This document shows, piece after piece, positions 34,279 through 46,500 of a stretch of DNA of 51,312 nucleotides. Positions within the stretch are counted from its first letter, which is position 1, and each line of letters begins with the position of its first letter. The translations under genes and the position numbers were made by a program. The notes below the pieces were generated by a model, which had not been told where the DNA came from, made no database searches, and saw nothing but the letters and a program-made list of their open reading frames with translations. Origin of the DNA: Ruminococcus sp. UBA7013. Its GTDB lineage: Bacteria; Bacillota; Clostridia; Oscillospirales; Ruminococcaceae. Location: NCBI GenBank assembly GCA_002449585.1, contig DJXD01000071.1, positions 1 through 51,312 on the forward strand. The letters run 5' to 3'.

Positions 34279-35481
34279 ATGCAGGAAAAGCAAGAAATGA
34301 ATATTAAGAAACTTTCATCTGTGAAAATTATCGTCATCGCCCTACTGATTATATCAGTGATTGTTTTTGGCTCGCTTTCATGGTTTACTATGAGTAAGGA
34401 AGTGGAAGGCTCTGGAACGCAGATGACTGCGAGTGATTTGCCGTTTGAAATTTCTGTAGAATCTCCATATATAAAAGGGGTAGACTACAGCAGCATTTTA
34501 AATAGCCATTTTGGCTATAATACTACATCACATGAAACCGGCGGAAGTGTGGAAGCAATTAAATGTCTCATGAATGATGTAACTTTGGATACTGAAAATC
34601 CTATGAGAGGTTTGCAGCCAGGTTCTTATGGAACATTAACATTTCATGTTAAACCAAAAGTAACGGGAACTTATGAGATAAATTTCAACGTAGCTACAAC
34701 GGGCTATCATGCAGAATTTGACTTAGACAACAATCAGGCTATCAAACCAAGTAGTATCAAAACAACAGAAGTAAACGGAGAAGATGTTCCGATTTTTTAT
34801 TCTTTAACAGATTATGCTACACAGCAGTCAGAAAATATTACTGCGTTAAATGAAACAATTACTGAACTGACAGCGAAAGGAACTCTTACAGATGCTGAAA
34901 AGAAGACTCTTGATGATGCTCGAAAAGAATTGAGCAATGCCACAGAAGATAGCGTGAACTGTCCTAAGGCAGCAAGATATTTGAATGGTCATATCTTGTT
35001 TTTTGAAAACTGGGACAGCACCACAAAATATTATTCTAAATTTATTCCTGATACAGGTTTTGAAAGAACTTATACTTTCACAGCAAATGATGTCGCTGGA
35101 ACAATGAGTGATTCCAGAAAAGAAGAACTGACTGTAACGATTTACTGGATATGGCCAAACACATTCGGACAGATAGTACTGGATAATGGAAATAAAAATT
35201 TAAGTACTAATGACCCTGCAATGTTCAGTAGTACAACAACTGCTGTAAACGGAAAAACACCAAGACAAGAACTGACAGACTATATTTCTTCACATGGCAG
35301 TTATTTTTTTGAAAGCACAAATACAAATCTAAATGAAAGTAATCTTGCCAATACAATCAATACGCTTTCAACAACACCAGATAATATTATTCCATTAAGT
35401 AATGGCTATAACAATGCAGACCAAATTATTGGTGAAAATGTGCAGGTGTTATTAGCTGAAATTACTGTAATCACAGATTAA
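34279..35481 (+). CDS. SipW-type exported protein, TasA-like N-terminus
   Basis: A 400-residue protein. The N-terminus has a basic patch, a hydrophobic helix (about residues 15-32) and LSWFTMSKEVEG at residues 33-44, almost the same as AWFTMSREVE in the subunit at 32728. I infer the same peptidase and an incorporated or accessory fibre role. A Thr/Ser-rich beta domain follows (for example LQPGSYGTLTFHVKP, an immunoglobulin-like strand pattern), with a helical insert around residues 190-235. No anchor is seen. The start at 34279 follows GGAGGTGAG; the open frame extends 45 bases upstream but lacks a ribosome site. Confidence 0.6.
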   Translation: MQEKQEMNIKKLSSVKIIVIALLIISVIVFGSLSWFTMSKEVEGSGTQMTASDLPFEISVESPYIKGVDYSSILNSHFGYNTTSHETGGSVEAIKCLMNDVTLDTENPMRGLQPGSYGTLTFHVKPKVTGTYEINFNVATTGYHAEFDLDNNQAIKPSSIKTTEVNGEDVPIFYSLTDYATQQSENITALNETITELTAKGTLTDAEKKTLDDARKELSNATEDSVNCPKAARYLNGHILFFENWDSTTKYYSKFIPDTGFERTYTFTANDVAGTMSDSRKEELTVTIYWIWPNTFGQIVLDNGNKNLSTNDPAMFSSTTTAVNGKTPRQELTDYISSHGSYFFESTNTNLNESNLANTINTLSTTPDNIIPLSNGYNNADQIIGENVQVLLAEITVITD

Positions 35482-35503
35482 CTTATCAGGAAAGGAGACA
35501 GTT

Positions 35504-36367
35504 ATGAAAAAAATCTTATCAAAATTCAAAAAGCTGTCTCATCGTGAGAAAATAGGTTTTGTAATTGCAATGTTGCTTACTGTATCTCTCACTGTTATAA
35601 TGCCTGTTTTAGCATGGTTTTCAAAACAGAGACGGCTTGCAGACTTGCAATATGTCAATTCTCCTACAAAACTTTATATTACAGCAGGACATCTGGAAGA
35701 GGCAAAATATATCGACCTTTCAGATATTCAGGTAACAGCATCAACAGATACAGCAAAATATTATGTATTTGCGGTAACAGGCACAAATGCGGCTTATTAT
35801 AATCTTCAGCTTGCTTATACAACCAATAACCAATTTGAATATTTCTTATATCCGGCTCAGGAACATGAGGGCAATGCTCCTGCCAATACAACAATGCCCT
35901 ACGTTTCTTATACCGCACATAATGATACTGGCACAGACGGAAATTTCTATTACACTGTGGACACGTCGGTTGTCGGTGATGGAACTTTGAGTGCTGCTGC
36001 TTGTAAGATTACAGATAAAACAGTTATTACACGACAGGAGATTCAAAGTACAATTGAAAGTGTATTTTTAAATCAAGAAGGGACACTCATTAAAGCAGAT
36101 AAAACAGATTCTTTGCATGGTGATACTTATGGTAACGACTTTTCTGTGACACAAGTGCAGGATTGTGCTGAGCCATTATACTGGCAAATTCGTAATATCA
36201 AATCCGGCATGAACCCTACCACAAGAGAGTTGAAAGATTATTATATTCTTGAAGTGAACTGGGCAAAAACGAAGGCAGAATTTGAAAGACAAAAAATTCC
36301 GTTTATAGATAATGGCGAAACAGATGTTATTTATATTTCTGTAGCAAGCGGAACAGGTGGTGCTTAA
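35504..36367 (+). CDS. Exported protein with AWF-type N-terminus
   Basis: A 287-residue protein with a Lys-rich start, a hydrophobic helix (about residues 17-37) and LAWFSKQRRLADLQYV directly after it. The AWF sits where the two TasA-like proteins have A/SWFT. The rest is a beta-rich domain rich in Thr, Tyr and Asp, with two cysteines far apart. No family is recognised. It probably plays a minor-subunit or capping role, judged only from context. The ribosome site AAAGGAGA precedes the start. Confidence 0.55.
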   Translation: MKKILSKFKKLSHREKIGFVIAMLLTVSLTVIMPVLAWFSKQRRLADLQYVNSPTKLYITAGHLEEAKYIDLSDIQVTASTDTAKYYVFAVTGTNAAYYNLQLAYTTNNQFEYFLYPAQEHEGNAPANTTMPYVSYTAHNDTGTDGNFYYTVDTSVVGDGTLSAAACKITDKTVITRQEIQSTIESVFLNQEGTLIKADKTDSLHGDTYGNDFSVTQVQDCAEPLYWQIRNIKSGMNPTTRELKDYYILEVNWAKTKAEFERQKIPFIDNGETDVIYISVASGTGGA

Positions 36368-36406
36368 ATTCTGCGCAATTTCAATCAATGAAGGAGTGAG
36401 GACACA

Positions 36407-37465
36407 ATGAAAGAAGTACACAAAAATTTTCTCAAAAAATATTGGATTGCAATATGGCTTCTTGTGACCTCCTTGTCATTAGTTTCAGTAATTATTGTAC
36501 AGGCAGCATATAACAAAACAAGCACTGTAAAAAGTGTTGTTGCAAGAGTGGGAACAATTGGCAAGCATTTTTCTTCCAATTATCTTCAAGCAGGCTCAGA
36601 GATGGTAAATGTTCCCATGTATGTCAATGCAGAAGATACCGAACCGGGAGATTACGTTCGTATTTTTAACTATCCGTATGGCAACCCAGGAGACCCTTAT
36701 TACAGGCAAATTACATATGCTCTTTCAATGAAACTTGTTTATTATAACTCTACTACTGATAAGTACGAAGCAGCTACAGAGACAGTTGTTGGGGACAGAT
36801 ATATCACTGCAACTCTCAATGGAACGACTTATACATTTGGAAAAAATGGAAGTGAGTATTCAAATCTTGGTGATACATTTACTCCAGTTATCTCCACTTT
36901 ATCAGGTGCTACAGCATCCACAGACAGTATGAAATTAACATACAGTACCAATCAGGTAACGGCTTTATCATCTAGTACAGTATTACCATCACAACCGAAA
37001 TTATATCTTGAAATTACAGCAAAACCCACTCCTGAAAACACTTATCTTGATTTGGAAACAATACAGGCAAGAATCGATTTGAAACTGAACGGAACTGTTA
37101 TTCCGGTTACATGGAGCGGATATTTCAATGAAACTGCATCAAGTCCATCTTCATTAGAAGGATTTAATTATGTGATTGCCGGTGTAGGTTCTGGAAGTAT
37201 TACACTATCATGGAATAGTGATTATGTGGAATTAAATCAGAATTTTATTACAGAATTGGGTTTGACTCCTCCTTCGGGAAGCGGAAGAAAGACAATTACA
37301 TTTCCTGTTGATTCCAATACAATCAGCAGGTATGATACACAGTTTTATTGGACAGGAGCGCAAAGTTCCGCTATTATATGGAATGATATGGGGACTTTGA
37401 AGGGCAGTGATGCCAATACAAATTCCAGTGCATATGTTATCTGCACTTTTACTGAAACAACTTGA
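36407..37465 (+). CDS. Exported single-TM protein of the fibre operon, unknown
   Basis: A 352-residue protein with a positively charged start, a hydrophobic segment (about residues 12-34, ending VQAAYN) and a beta-rich, Thr/Ser/Tyr-rich exterior. The WF motif of its neighbours is missing, but an A-x-A type site (VQAA) follows the helix. The C-terminal 100 residues have alternating strand patterns such as GSITLSWNSDYVEL. There is no wall-anchor motif. It lies between the 287-residue protein and the giant gene, in the same operon, behind AAGGAGTGAGG. Confidence 0.55.
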   Translation: MKEVHKNFLKKYWIAIWLLVTSLSLVSVIIVQAAYNKTSTVKSVVARVGTIGKHFSSNYLQAGSEMVNVPMYVNAEDTEPGDYVRIFNYPYGNPGDPYYRQITYALSMKLVYYNSTTDKYEAATETVVGDRYITATLNGTTYTFGKNGSEYSNLGDTFTPVISTLSGATASTDSMKLTYSTNQVTALSSSTVLPSQPKLYLEITAKPTPENTYLDLETIQARIDLKLNGTVIPVTWSGYFNETASSPSSLEGFNYVIAGVGSGSITLSWNSDYVELNQNFITELGLTPPSGSGRKTITFPVDSNTISRYDTQFYWTGAQSSAIIWNDMGTLKGSDANTNSSAYVICTFTETT

Positions 37466-37522
37466 ATCAGCACAGTTACATGAAAATGTCTGGTGCGTGT
37501 GATAAATGATAGGAGAATGGCT

Positions 37523-40500
37523 ATGAAAAGAAAAAACAACAAGCCAAAAATCATAAACCGCCTGATTAGTGCAACAGTTGCTGTTACGCTAATGGTAACG
37601 GGTGTGCCTTTTCCAGAATTTTCAGTTGGATTTCATTTTCAGAAAAAAGAATTTTTATTAAATTCTTCTGTTATTGCAGAGGATACAATTCCAGCAGGGA
37701 TTACAGAAAATTTATTTGACCCAAGCACAGAAATTGGGATTACTACCCCGGAACAATTGAAAAATTTTGCATGGTGGTATAATGCTTATGCACCAAGTAC
37801 AGCAATCAATGTAAGTATTGGAATCACGGATACAGTAACATATAATGGTGTCAGCTATATCAATCTTCGTGATGGCTTTACAAGTATCGGAACAGATACA
37901 AAACCATTTTATGGAACAATTAAATTTACATCTGGTTCAGCAGATACGTTTTCTTTAAGAGTACCGTTATTTGGGACAATTCATCAAGGCACTACAATTA
38001 TAGATGAAAATAACAACTCCCGTGAAATTCAATTTCTTTGCTCAGAGGCTTATACAGGCGATACTTTAAATCTTCCTGTTACTAATATATTGGCTAGTAA
38101 AGTTGTAAATCCGAATTCTTCCGCTACATTACCACTTGAATTAAAGGCAGCATTACTTTATACACTGAATGTTGGTGATGATAGTATTGCAACAAGAAAT
38201 ATTTCCGGAATGATTGGCACAATTGAGGAGAATGCTTCTGTGAAGCTCACTTTGACCAATAATGCTTTTGGTCAGACAGATTATAGTCGTTTTGTCAATG
38301 TAACTGGTTCTGGAGCAGTTGGTTTGCTTTGTGGAGAAATGAAAGGAAATTCTTCACTGGAAGCAAATATTCTTTCGGGAACAAATAACAATTATTCCGT
38401 CACCAGTTCAAACGGTGTGGCTGGTGGGCTTGTTGGTAAAATGAATACTGGTTCTAAGCTGATTATGCCCACAGCTGATGGTGCTAATGCCGGATTTAAT
38501 GAATTGACACAGACTATCAACGGAACATATGCCGGTGGTCTGGTTGGTTATGCTGAAAATGCCTATATTGGCACAACAGCTCCTGCATCAATGTACCCTA
38601 TTTCAATGACGGTGGGTTCATCTGTGAAAACTGCAAGTACCATCTTAAATGGCAACAGTGGCAACGGGCATTTGTTTGGATATTATAAAATTTCAGATGT
38701 TATTGTTACTCCAGCAGTCATGGAGGGAGATGTTGAGACAGCTCCGGCAGTTATCAGTAAAAATTGTACCATCACACTGGATAGCTTGTCTGATATGCCT
38801 GTTACTTCATTAAAAGGCAATGCGGGCGGTTTAATCGGTGAACTGGAATTTGCGTCTACTGCTGAAACATCAGCGGATGACAGCCCTGTATTTACAATTA
38901 ATGGCGGTGCAGGGGTCACAGATGCCAGTGCAGCAGGCTCAAAAAATCTGACCCTGAATTTTTCGGGAAATAATAATGGTGGATTGATTGGCACATACAA
39001 AACTTCTGATTTAAAAAATACACTCGAAATCATAAATGTATATACTTCTCTTTCAGGTTCAGGAAATGCGACTGTCGGCGGTTTAATCGGGAAGATTGAC
39101 GATACTGATTCTGCTGCATATGTAAAGTGTCATGAAATACATACGGAAGGCAACAAAGGTGGTGGCTTCATCGGTACAGCTGGAAGCACGAATACAAAAG
39201 GAGCTTTTATAGACATATCAGGTTATAATAAGGTTGATAACGGCAGTACAGCAGGAATTGTTTGCTCTCAGCCTTATGGTGTTCTTCGTTTGGCTGGTAC
39301 TATGGATTTAACCGATTTGACTTCCGGTAATATGATTCTGAACAGCCGTGATACAACTCTTGTTTATTCCAACGGAAATGGAAATGACAGCACATGGACA
39401 TTAAAACGCCCCAATATTGGTTATGATGACATCGGCACATGGGGTGAAGTATTCCGTCTGACAGGAATTATTAATGAAACAACTTTCAGTTCCGCACACA
39501 CAGTCAGCATTCCTGCTGCACCTGCTTCGACAGAAAATACTAATAATGGTAATCAAGGACCTATTACAACATTAGAAGATTTTGCAAAACTCGCCTTAAA
39601 CATTCAGCATAATACTGATAATTCGGGTGCTGCTTTGGTTATGGATGCTGCAAGCACAAAGAGCAGTAATATTCTTGGTTCTGATATTTATCTTAACGGA
39701 ACTTTTGACCTTTCAAGCACGGGCATTACAGGTCTGACAAGAGATGGCGGAAATTCTGAACAGGTATTTACTGGAAGTCTTACAGGCGGAACAGTAAATC
39801 TTGCAGTTGGGGAACATTATGGAAATAATGAACCAATTGAAGGAAATGGAAGAATTTATTCGCATCGCTGGAGCGGTCTGTTTTCAGCAATTCAGGGAGC
39901 AACTATCAGCAATGTAACTATAACAGGTTCCTGTGATAAAAAGCCCAATGGCAGTGATGATAATTATTTTGGCGGTGTGGCTGCTGTATATGAAGGTAGT
40001 GATGCAACTAGTCTTACAACTGTTAGCAGTTCTGTAAATTGTAATATTAAATCTGGAAGTAAAGTCGGCATTATTGGCGGTATTATTGGTGGAGTTTATA
40101 GCACTGCAACAGGTGAGCTGTCATTTAACGATTGTTCCAGTACGGCAACCATGACAGACGGTACAGGACAAAATAATTATTTTGGTGGATATATTGCATA
40201 TGTAAACCGCAGTTCAGATTCAATCACAATTAATTTCGGCAATATTTCACAATGTACTGTCGGAGGAGGTTATGCAAATTCGACAGCAAAAGCACGTCCG
40301 ATTTATGGAGGTTTGATTGGTGCTGTCCGTGGAACTGATACACACAACATTGCAACTACTATCAATATAAACGATGTTGCTGTCAGTGGTCTTTCTGTTA
40401 CAGCTTCTTTGAGTGGTTCATCTCCGAATGGTGGAGGCGGTTTATTAGGGTATGCATGGTATGATGCAGAAGTCAATATTCCAAAACTTTCCGTTACAGG

Positions 40501-43500
40501 TTCTTCTGTTACCGCAACTGGAGGAGCTGGAAATTTGGGCGGTTTGGTCTATGCTGCAACTGGACATTGGACTGTCTGTGGCACGGGAACAACTGATACT
40601 GTAACCTTTACAAATTCAACCTTAACGGGAGCTGGAAGTCTTGGTCTTCTGGTAACAAGGGCATTTAATGAAGTTTCTCTTGGAAGTGATAGCACTACTG
40701 ACAGTGAAGCTCATACCGCAGATAAAAGCTCTGCACTTTATCTGAAATTGACAAATCAGGCTAAATATGACCCGTCAGGTGTAACAATTTCAGGTGCAAC
40801 AGTTTTTGATGAACTTGTTGCGTATTCCAAACATCCTGATAAAGATATTACTGAAAATGATGGTCATGCCATTGTTTCTATCAATACGGATGGCACTGGT
40901 GCAGATGTTATAATGAGTGGCTCTGCTTGCAATACCTATCAGAATAAAACCAGTTATAATACTAAGAAAAACAGCAATACTCGTTATTATTATAATCTTG
41001 ATACAATCTGTGCAAAGGAAAGCAAAACAGATGCAGAAAATTTCTTGCTTTGGAGTGTTAACCGTTATGCACATTCAAGTATTAGAGATAATTTTCCATA
41101 CACAACACCCACAGGTACAGAAACTTTCAGTCTTGATATGAATGGACTTTCCTATTATACAATTGATTATGACGGTTCTTTTCCGTACAGTGGCAAGAAT
41201 TTTTCTATAAAATTCTACAATAAAGAAATTGAGGACGGAGAAGCAGGCACAGGCAATTCTGACGGCACTGTCCGAAGCACCGTCAATTTAGATAATCAAC
41301 ATTATATGATGCATTGTGGTATGTTCCGGAATGCTGGTGCAAATACTGTTTCAATTGGAAATGTCACTGTTTCTGGTAATGTTGGTATGTATAACAGCGG
41401 TTCTGGTTTTATTATCAGCGGACAGTTAGGCGGAGATGCCGGAACAAGCTCTAAATTTTCTGCTTCTGGTATTGCCCTTAATGGAGCATATATTAATGGT
41501 GGTTCAAGTGGCTATGCTCCTATGATAATTAACAAAATCAGAAAAAATACTTCCCTGGATATAAAAAATGTTCGTTCTTCTAATTATTTGGATAAAACTG
41601 TGGCTACAGTGATTGACCCTGAAACGGGTAACTCTGTAGCGAATAATTGGTATGCAGCATCAAGCCTGATTGGTGAAGTTGGTGATTCAGATTATTCAGA
41701 CAGTAACATGAACCTTGAATTTTCAAGTATTGCACTCGATGCAAGAAAAACAGCTGATGCCATTTCAACGGATTTTAACAGCGTTTATGGTTCTCATCGT
41801 TCTATATTCAGCCATTCCAGCTTATTGGAACACTATATGTATAGCGGCACAGATTCCAAAGGAGTCTATAATTATCGCTGGGAGGAAGACTGGACAAATA
41901 CCGAAAATACATCAAATCCGCATCTTGTTACTTATGGTGCAGAAATTGATAATACTGTTGACAACACTGATGACAATACTATCAGCGAACAGCTTTATTA
42001 TTTCGGCTACTTTGAAAATCTCTTTACTCATCCCACCAATAAAAATGCAAAATTCAGCAAGACAAATAATGTTGCGGATTATTCTAATAAATACGGTCAG
42101 TTTGCAACGAATTTCTATCCCTATGTATATAATATCGGAAGTACCAAAGGTGATAATATCCATGAGTTGCGTGTCAATATGCCTGTTGCTGACCTGACAC
42201 AGGGGTGTGGCACTTATAATGACCCTTATGTAATATCTGACGGAAAACAGCTTTATGCAGTTGCAAGTCTTATTGGAAACCAAAACTTTACTGATACAAC
42301 TTTTAAAATCAATCTGCCCACAGATAGTATCACAGGTAATCTGCAATGGTGTGACCCTGCTACAGATGATGATACTTCAGAACACAAAACATTTCAGTTG
42401 AATAATGCTTCCACTCCGCAATTTGCAAGCGGAAGCAAGACTTGGAATAGAAATGATGTCCGCAAATATCTTGCAGGGGCTTATTATCTGATTGATGGAA
42501 ATATTACATTACCAAGTGATTTTTCCGGCTTGGGTGCTGGAACAGCTGAAACTGATAATTATAACTATGCATTTCGTGGTGTAATTGTGGGAAAAAATAG
42601 TGGTACAACTGAAACTCCTGTCTATCCCACAATTACTTTGACAAACGGTGTTCCATTTGTGGAAAACAGCAACGGTTGCGTTATCAAGAATCTTGAATTT
42701 GCAAAAGGAGCATTTACGCTTGGTACTCAAACGGAAAAGGCTGAATTTCTGTATAACGGTGGCTGTAAAGCATATGGCGGTATTATCAACAAAATTATGG
42801 GCGGTGATAATATCATTGACCATGTCGGGGTTACAATGAGTGTGCCTACCAATGCCACCAGTACTTATGAACACACAATTCCTGTTGGTGGTTATGTCGG
42901 GGTTGTCTTCAATGGCGGTCTGTTTTTCCGAAATATGGATACTGTCACGAATAAAACAGGTATTGCAGATTATAAGACAGATGCAAATAAAAAATATCTC
43001 TACCGTAATCCGATTATTGGAAGAGTGCTGAATGGTTATGCTGTCTGTGAAGACTGTGATTCTCTTGATAATGGCGACAAAAATTACTATATTTCTCATC
43101 TGGATTCTACAGATACTAATAAACTGACAATTACAAGCAATTCTATCACAGCAAATGATGCACAGTCATGGTTTGTGCTTTCGCTTCTGGTGAACAGCGG
43201 CACGATGCAAGCGACGAAGACGCAAAACAATACTACAACTACAACCGATCTTGGTCTTTATATTGGCTCAAACAACAAATCACGCCATCTCGGACAGTAT
43301 GATGATGTTGGCTGTCTGAATACAAAAACATCTGCAACCATCTGTGATGCAGATAAAGTTATTTTCACAGCAGGAGCTGAAACAGGTGCAGTTGCTCCAT
43401 ACCTCATGTATAAGTATACTACCAATCAGACAACATGGCTGAATACAACAACAGGCTATGCTATTACAATGGGAGGCGGCACATGGACTCTCGATAAGGG

Positions 43501-46500
43501 TTATCGTGGTATCGGAGGATTTAACGGATTTGATACCGGGTCTGCAATATCAGGTATAAATGATAGCTGTAATATAAAAGTTAGTGGAATAACAGGTAAT
43601 TCAACATCAATAAACCTTGATATGAAGCATCTTGGATATCGGCATGAATTTTTAGGTAAGAACGATGCTGGTAAATTCCCGCAAACACAGGAAAATTATT
43701 CCACAACAGAAAACGGATTTGGTTTATTTAATCTGTTTTCACCTTCACAAGATAACGTAACTGTTGAAAATCTAACCCTGACCGGTACGGTTTATTCTGA
43801 TTATGTGGATAAAGACACAGGAGAGGTGAATAATAATAATCCTGATAGTGGCGGTAACAATTATAATCCAGAGTATGCCTTAACAATTACATATAGCAAG
43901 AGATTATCCGCAGGTATGTTTGCCGGAACAAAGCCTGATACCAGTAAAGATTATAAGGTAACATTATCAAATGTTTTTTTGAATGCTGCTTCTGTTCACT
44001 CAGGGAAACATTCAGGCGGGCTTATAGGCAATGCTTCAAATGTTACGCTTTCTGCTTGCCCTGCTACAAATGTTAGTTCCTTTGGAAGAAGCAGTGTCGG
44101 CGGCCTGATTGGATATGCAAGTGACAATTCAAGAATAAGCGGTGCAGCAGGAGGTACTGCTGTAACGATCAATGCTATAACTGAGGAAGCAAAAGGATAT
44201 TCAAATAATGCTTCAAAAACAGGACGACATTCAGGTGTCGGTGGACTTGTCGGAATGAGTTCTGCTATCACGATTGAAAATATTAACCTGTCTTCTGTTG
44301 AAGGCGGATTAGTTCAGTATGATAATCTCGGAAGCGATGATAGTTCTTATGTAGGCGGTATTCTTGGTATGAGTAATGGTGCTATCACTATTCAAAACTG
44401 TACTGTAAATCAAGTGTCTGCACTTGGAACTGCTAACAGAGTCGGCGGATTGGCAGGTGGCACGCTTGGTGGTCAAACGCTTACAGCAACTAATGTTACA
44501 ATTGATGGAGGCAATACGGCGTATCTCAAGTGTACCGGAAAGGAGGCTGTTGGTGGAGTTATTGGATATTCTCAAGCAAAAGTTTCTCTTACAGATGTCA
44601 CAATTAAAAATTACAAACTTCAAAAGAATAACCAAAAAGAGGGTTCTGCCAATACAATGGGCGGAGTTGCTGGTTCACTATGTTCTGATTTAGATATGAA
44701 AAATGTATTGATCGCTAACTGCAATTTTGAACAACTTAATTCAGCAGCTGAAAGCACTTTTGCAGTAGGCGGAATTATTGGTAGGGTGGAAGATGGCAAG
44801 CGAACAATTAAAGGTTATAATGTTGTATTACGTAACATAAGCATTAACAACACACTCGATATTAAAGGATTCTACAAGGGAAACTTTATTGGTGTCGGTA
44901 CACCATCAAGTTATAAGATTATTGGTCTGTCACTGCAAGGGAATTTACCAACAAACAAATTCATAAATAACACTACAACTAATCCAACTGCCGATGCTCA
45001 AAATTCCAAATACATCATCTTCTCCGACTACAAAGGCACGAATCTCCCAACAGCAAGCACAGCTGGAACAGGAAGCGCACCAAAATTCAATGATGTAGCT
45101 GTTTCTATGGTAGATGTAAAATCTCCTTATGCAACAGTCAATCCAAGAGTTACTATTGATTCCGCCGATACTCCTGCAAACGAACTCACTGGTGATGGCA
45201 TGGCTGTCAATGCAAATTCTCTCCCGATTAAAACAATTCTGACTGATATGCAGAAAACTGGAACGGAAAAGCCCAATTATGCTTATACAGTATCTCCCTT
45301 GCAGACAAATTTCACCAATGCACTTTCTGATTTCAATGCCGAATTTACTGATGCAAACCTTACAAATAATTTCGCTGTTCTGCTGTTAGAATCCTTGAAT
45401 CATGATACTTCTGATAACTTGATTAATAGCTATTTACAGCTTATTACAAATACTAATTATGATTTCGGCAGTGATTTGAATAGCGTTTATAAAGTAGACA
45501 TCTACAGGATGGAATATAATAAGACTACAAAAAAATTTGAGAAAAATACAACAGATGTTCATCTGAAACGAGATACAACAAATAAACAGTTTTACATGGC
45601 AGGTGGTGATGATGTCGATACTGTTGATACTACTAAGCCAACATTCAGCTTAATTGATATTACGTTCTTTGACCCTACTTCTACCAGTAAAGCAGCATAT
45701 CATGTATATGTTCCTGTTCTTACTAAGAAGATGCTGAAATACAAATTTGAGCTTGCAACTGGTTCAGGGACACCATATGAACCGAGCTGGTATCAGACAA
45801 ATAACCGTTTTACAAGTGGTATTTTAGCAGAAAATATCGGTTCTCCAGGCACATTGTATTTCAAGTACACCTATCAAAGAACAAAAAAAGAATGGCAGGA
45901 CGCTTTGAATTATGGTGAAAATTTCCTGAGTAATTATAATAAGTCTTTGGAAATGACACCAGTAACCAATAATACTGTAATTAAAGAACTGCCAGCTGAA
46001 ACAAAACTGATTCTTGTAGATGCCAACCGAAAAGGAAAGGCTTATTATTCTACAATGGGAACAGCTTATAGCAATCATACTTTAAATCTTTCTCAATTCA
46101 CCAATTTTGAGCCAATCCAAATCAATGACCTAATTTACATTACAGCCGCTCAAAGCGGTAGTGGAGAATATTTGGAATACAATGAAGAAAGAGATGGTAC
46201 AGATAAACCTGCTACAGTAGAAGCCTACTTAAATGGAACAAAAACAAAATTCCGACTTGCTAATAATGACAGCGGTACAAAATATCACTTAACCGTTGTA
46301 GACAGTATGGAAAACAAAGATGCTGCTACTCATCCGACAAGTGATGATACCACTATTGAATTAGAAGAGCGATATTATTTATCTATTTTTACCAACAAGG
46401 AAAATTATAGAACAGCCTCCACAAGTAATGAAACTGGTGAAAGTACTGAACCTGAGAATATCGATACACGTTTACTTTATGATGAAGCAATTCATTATTT

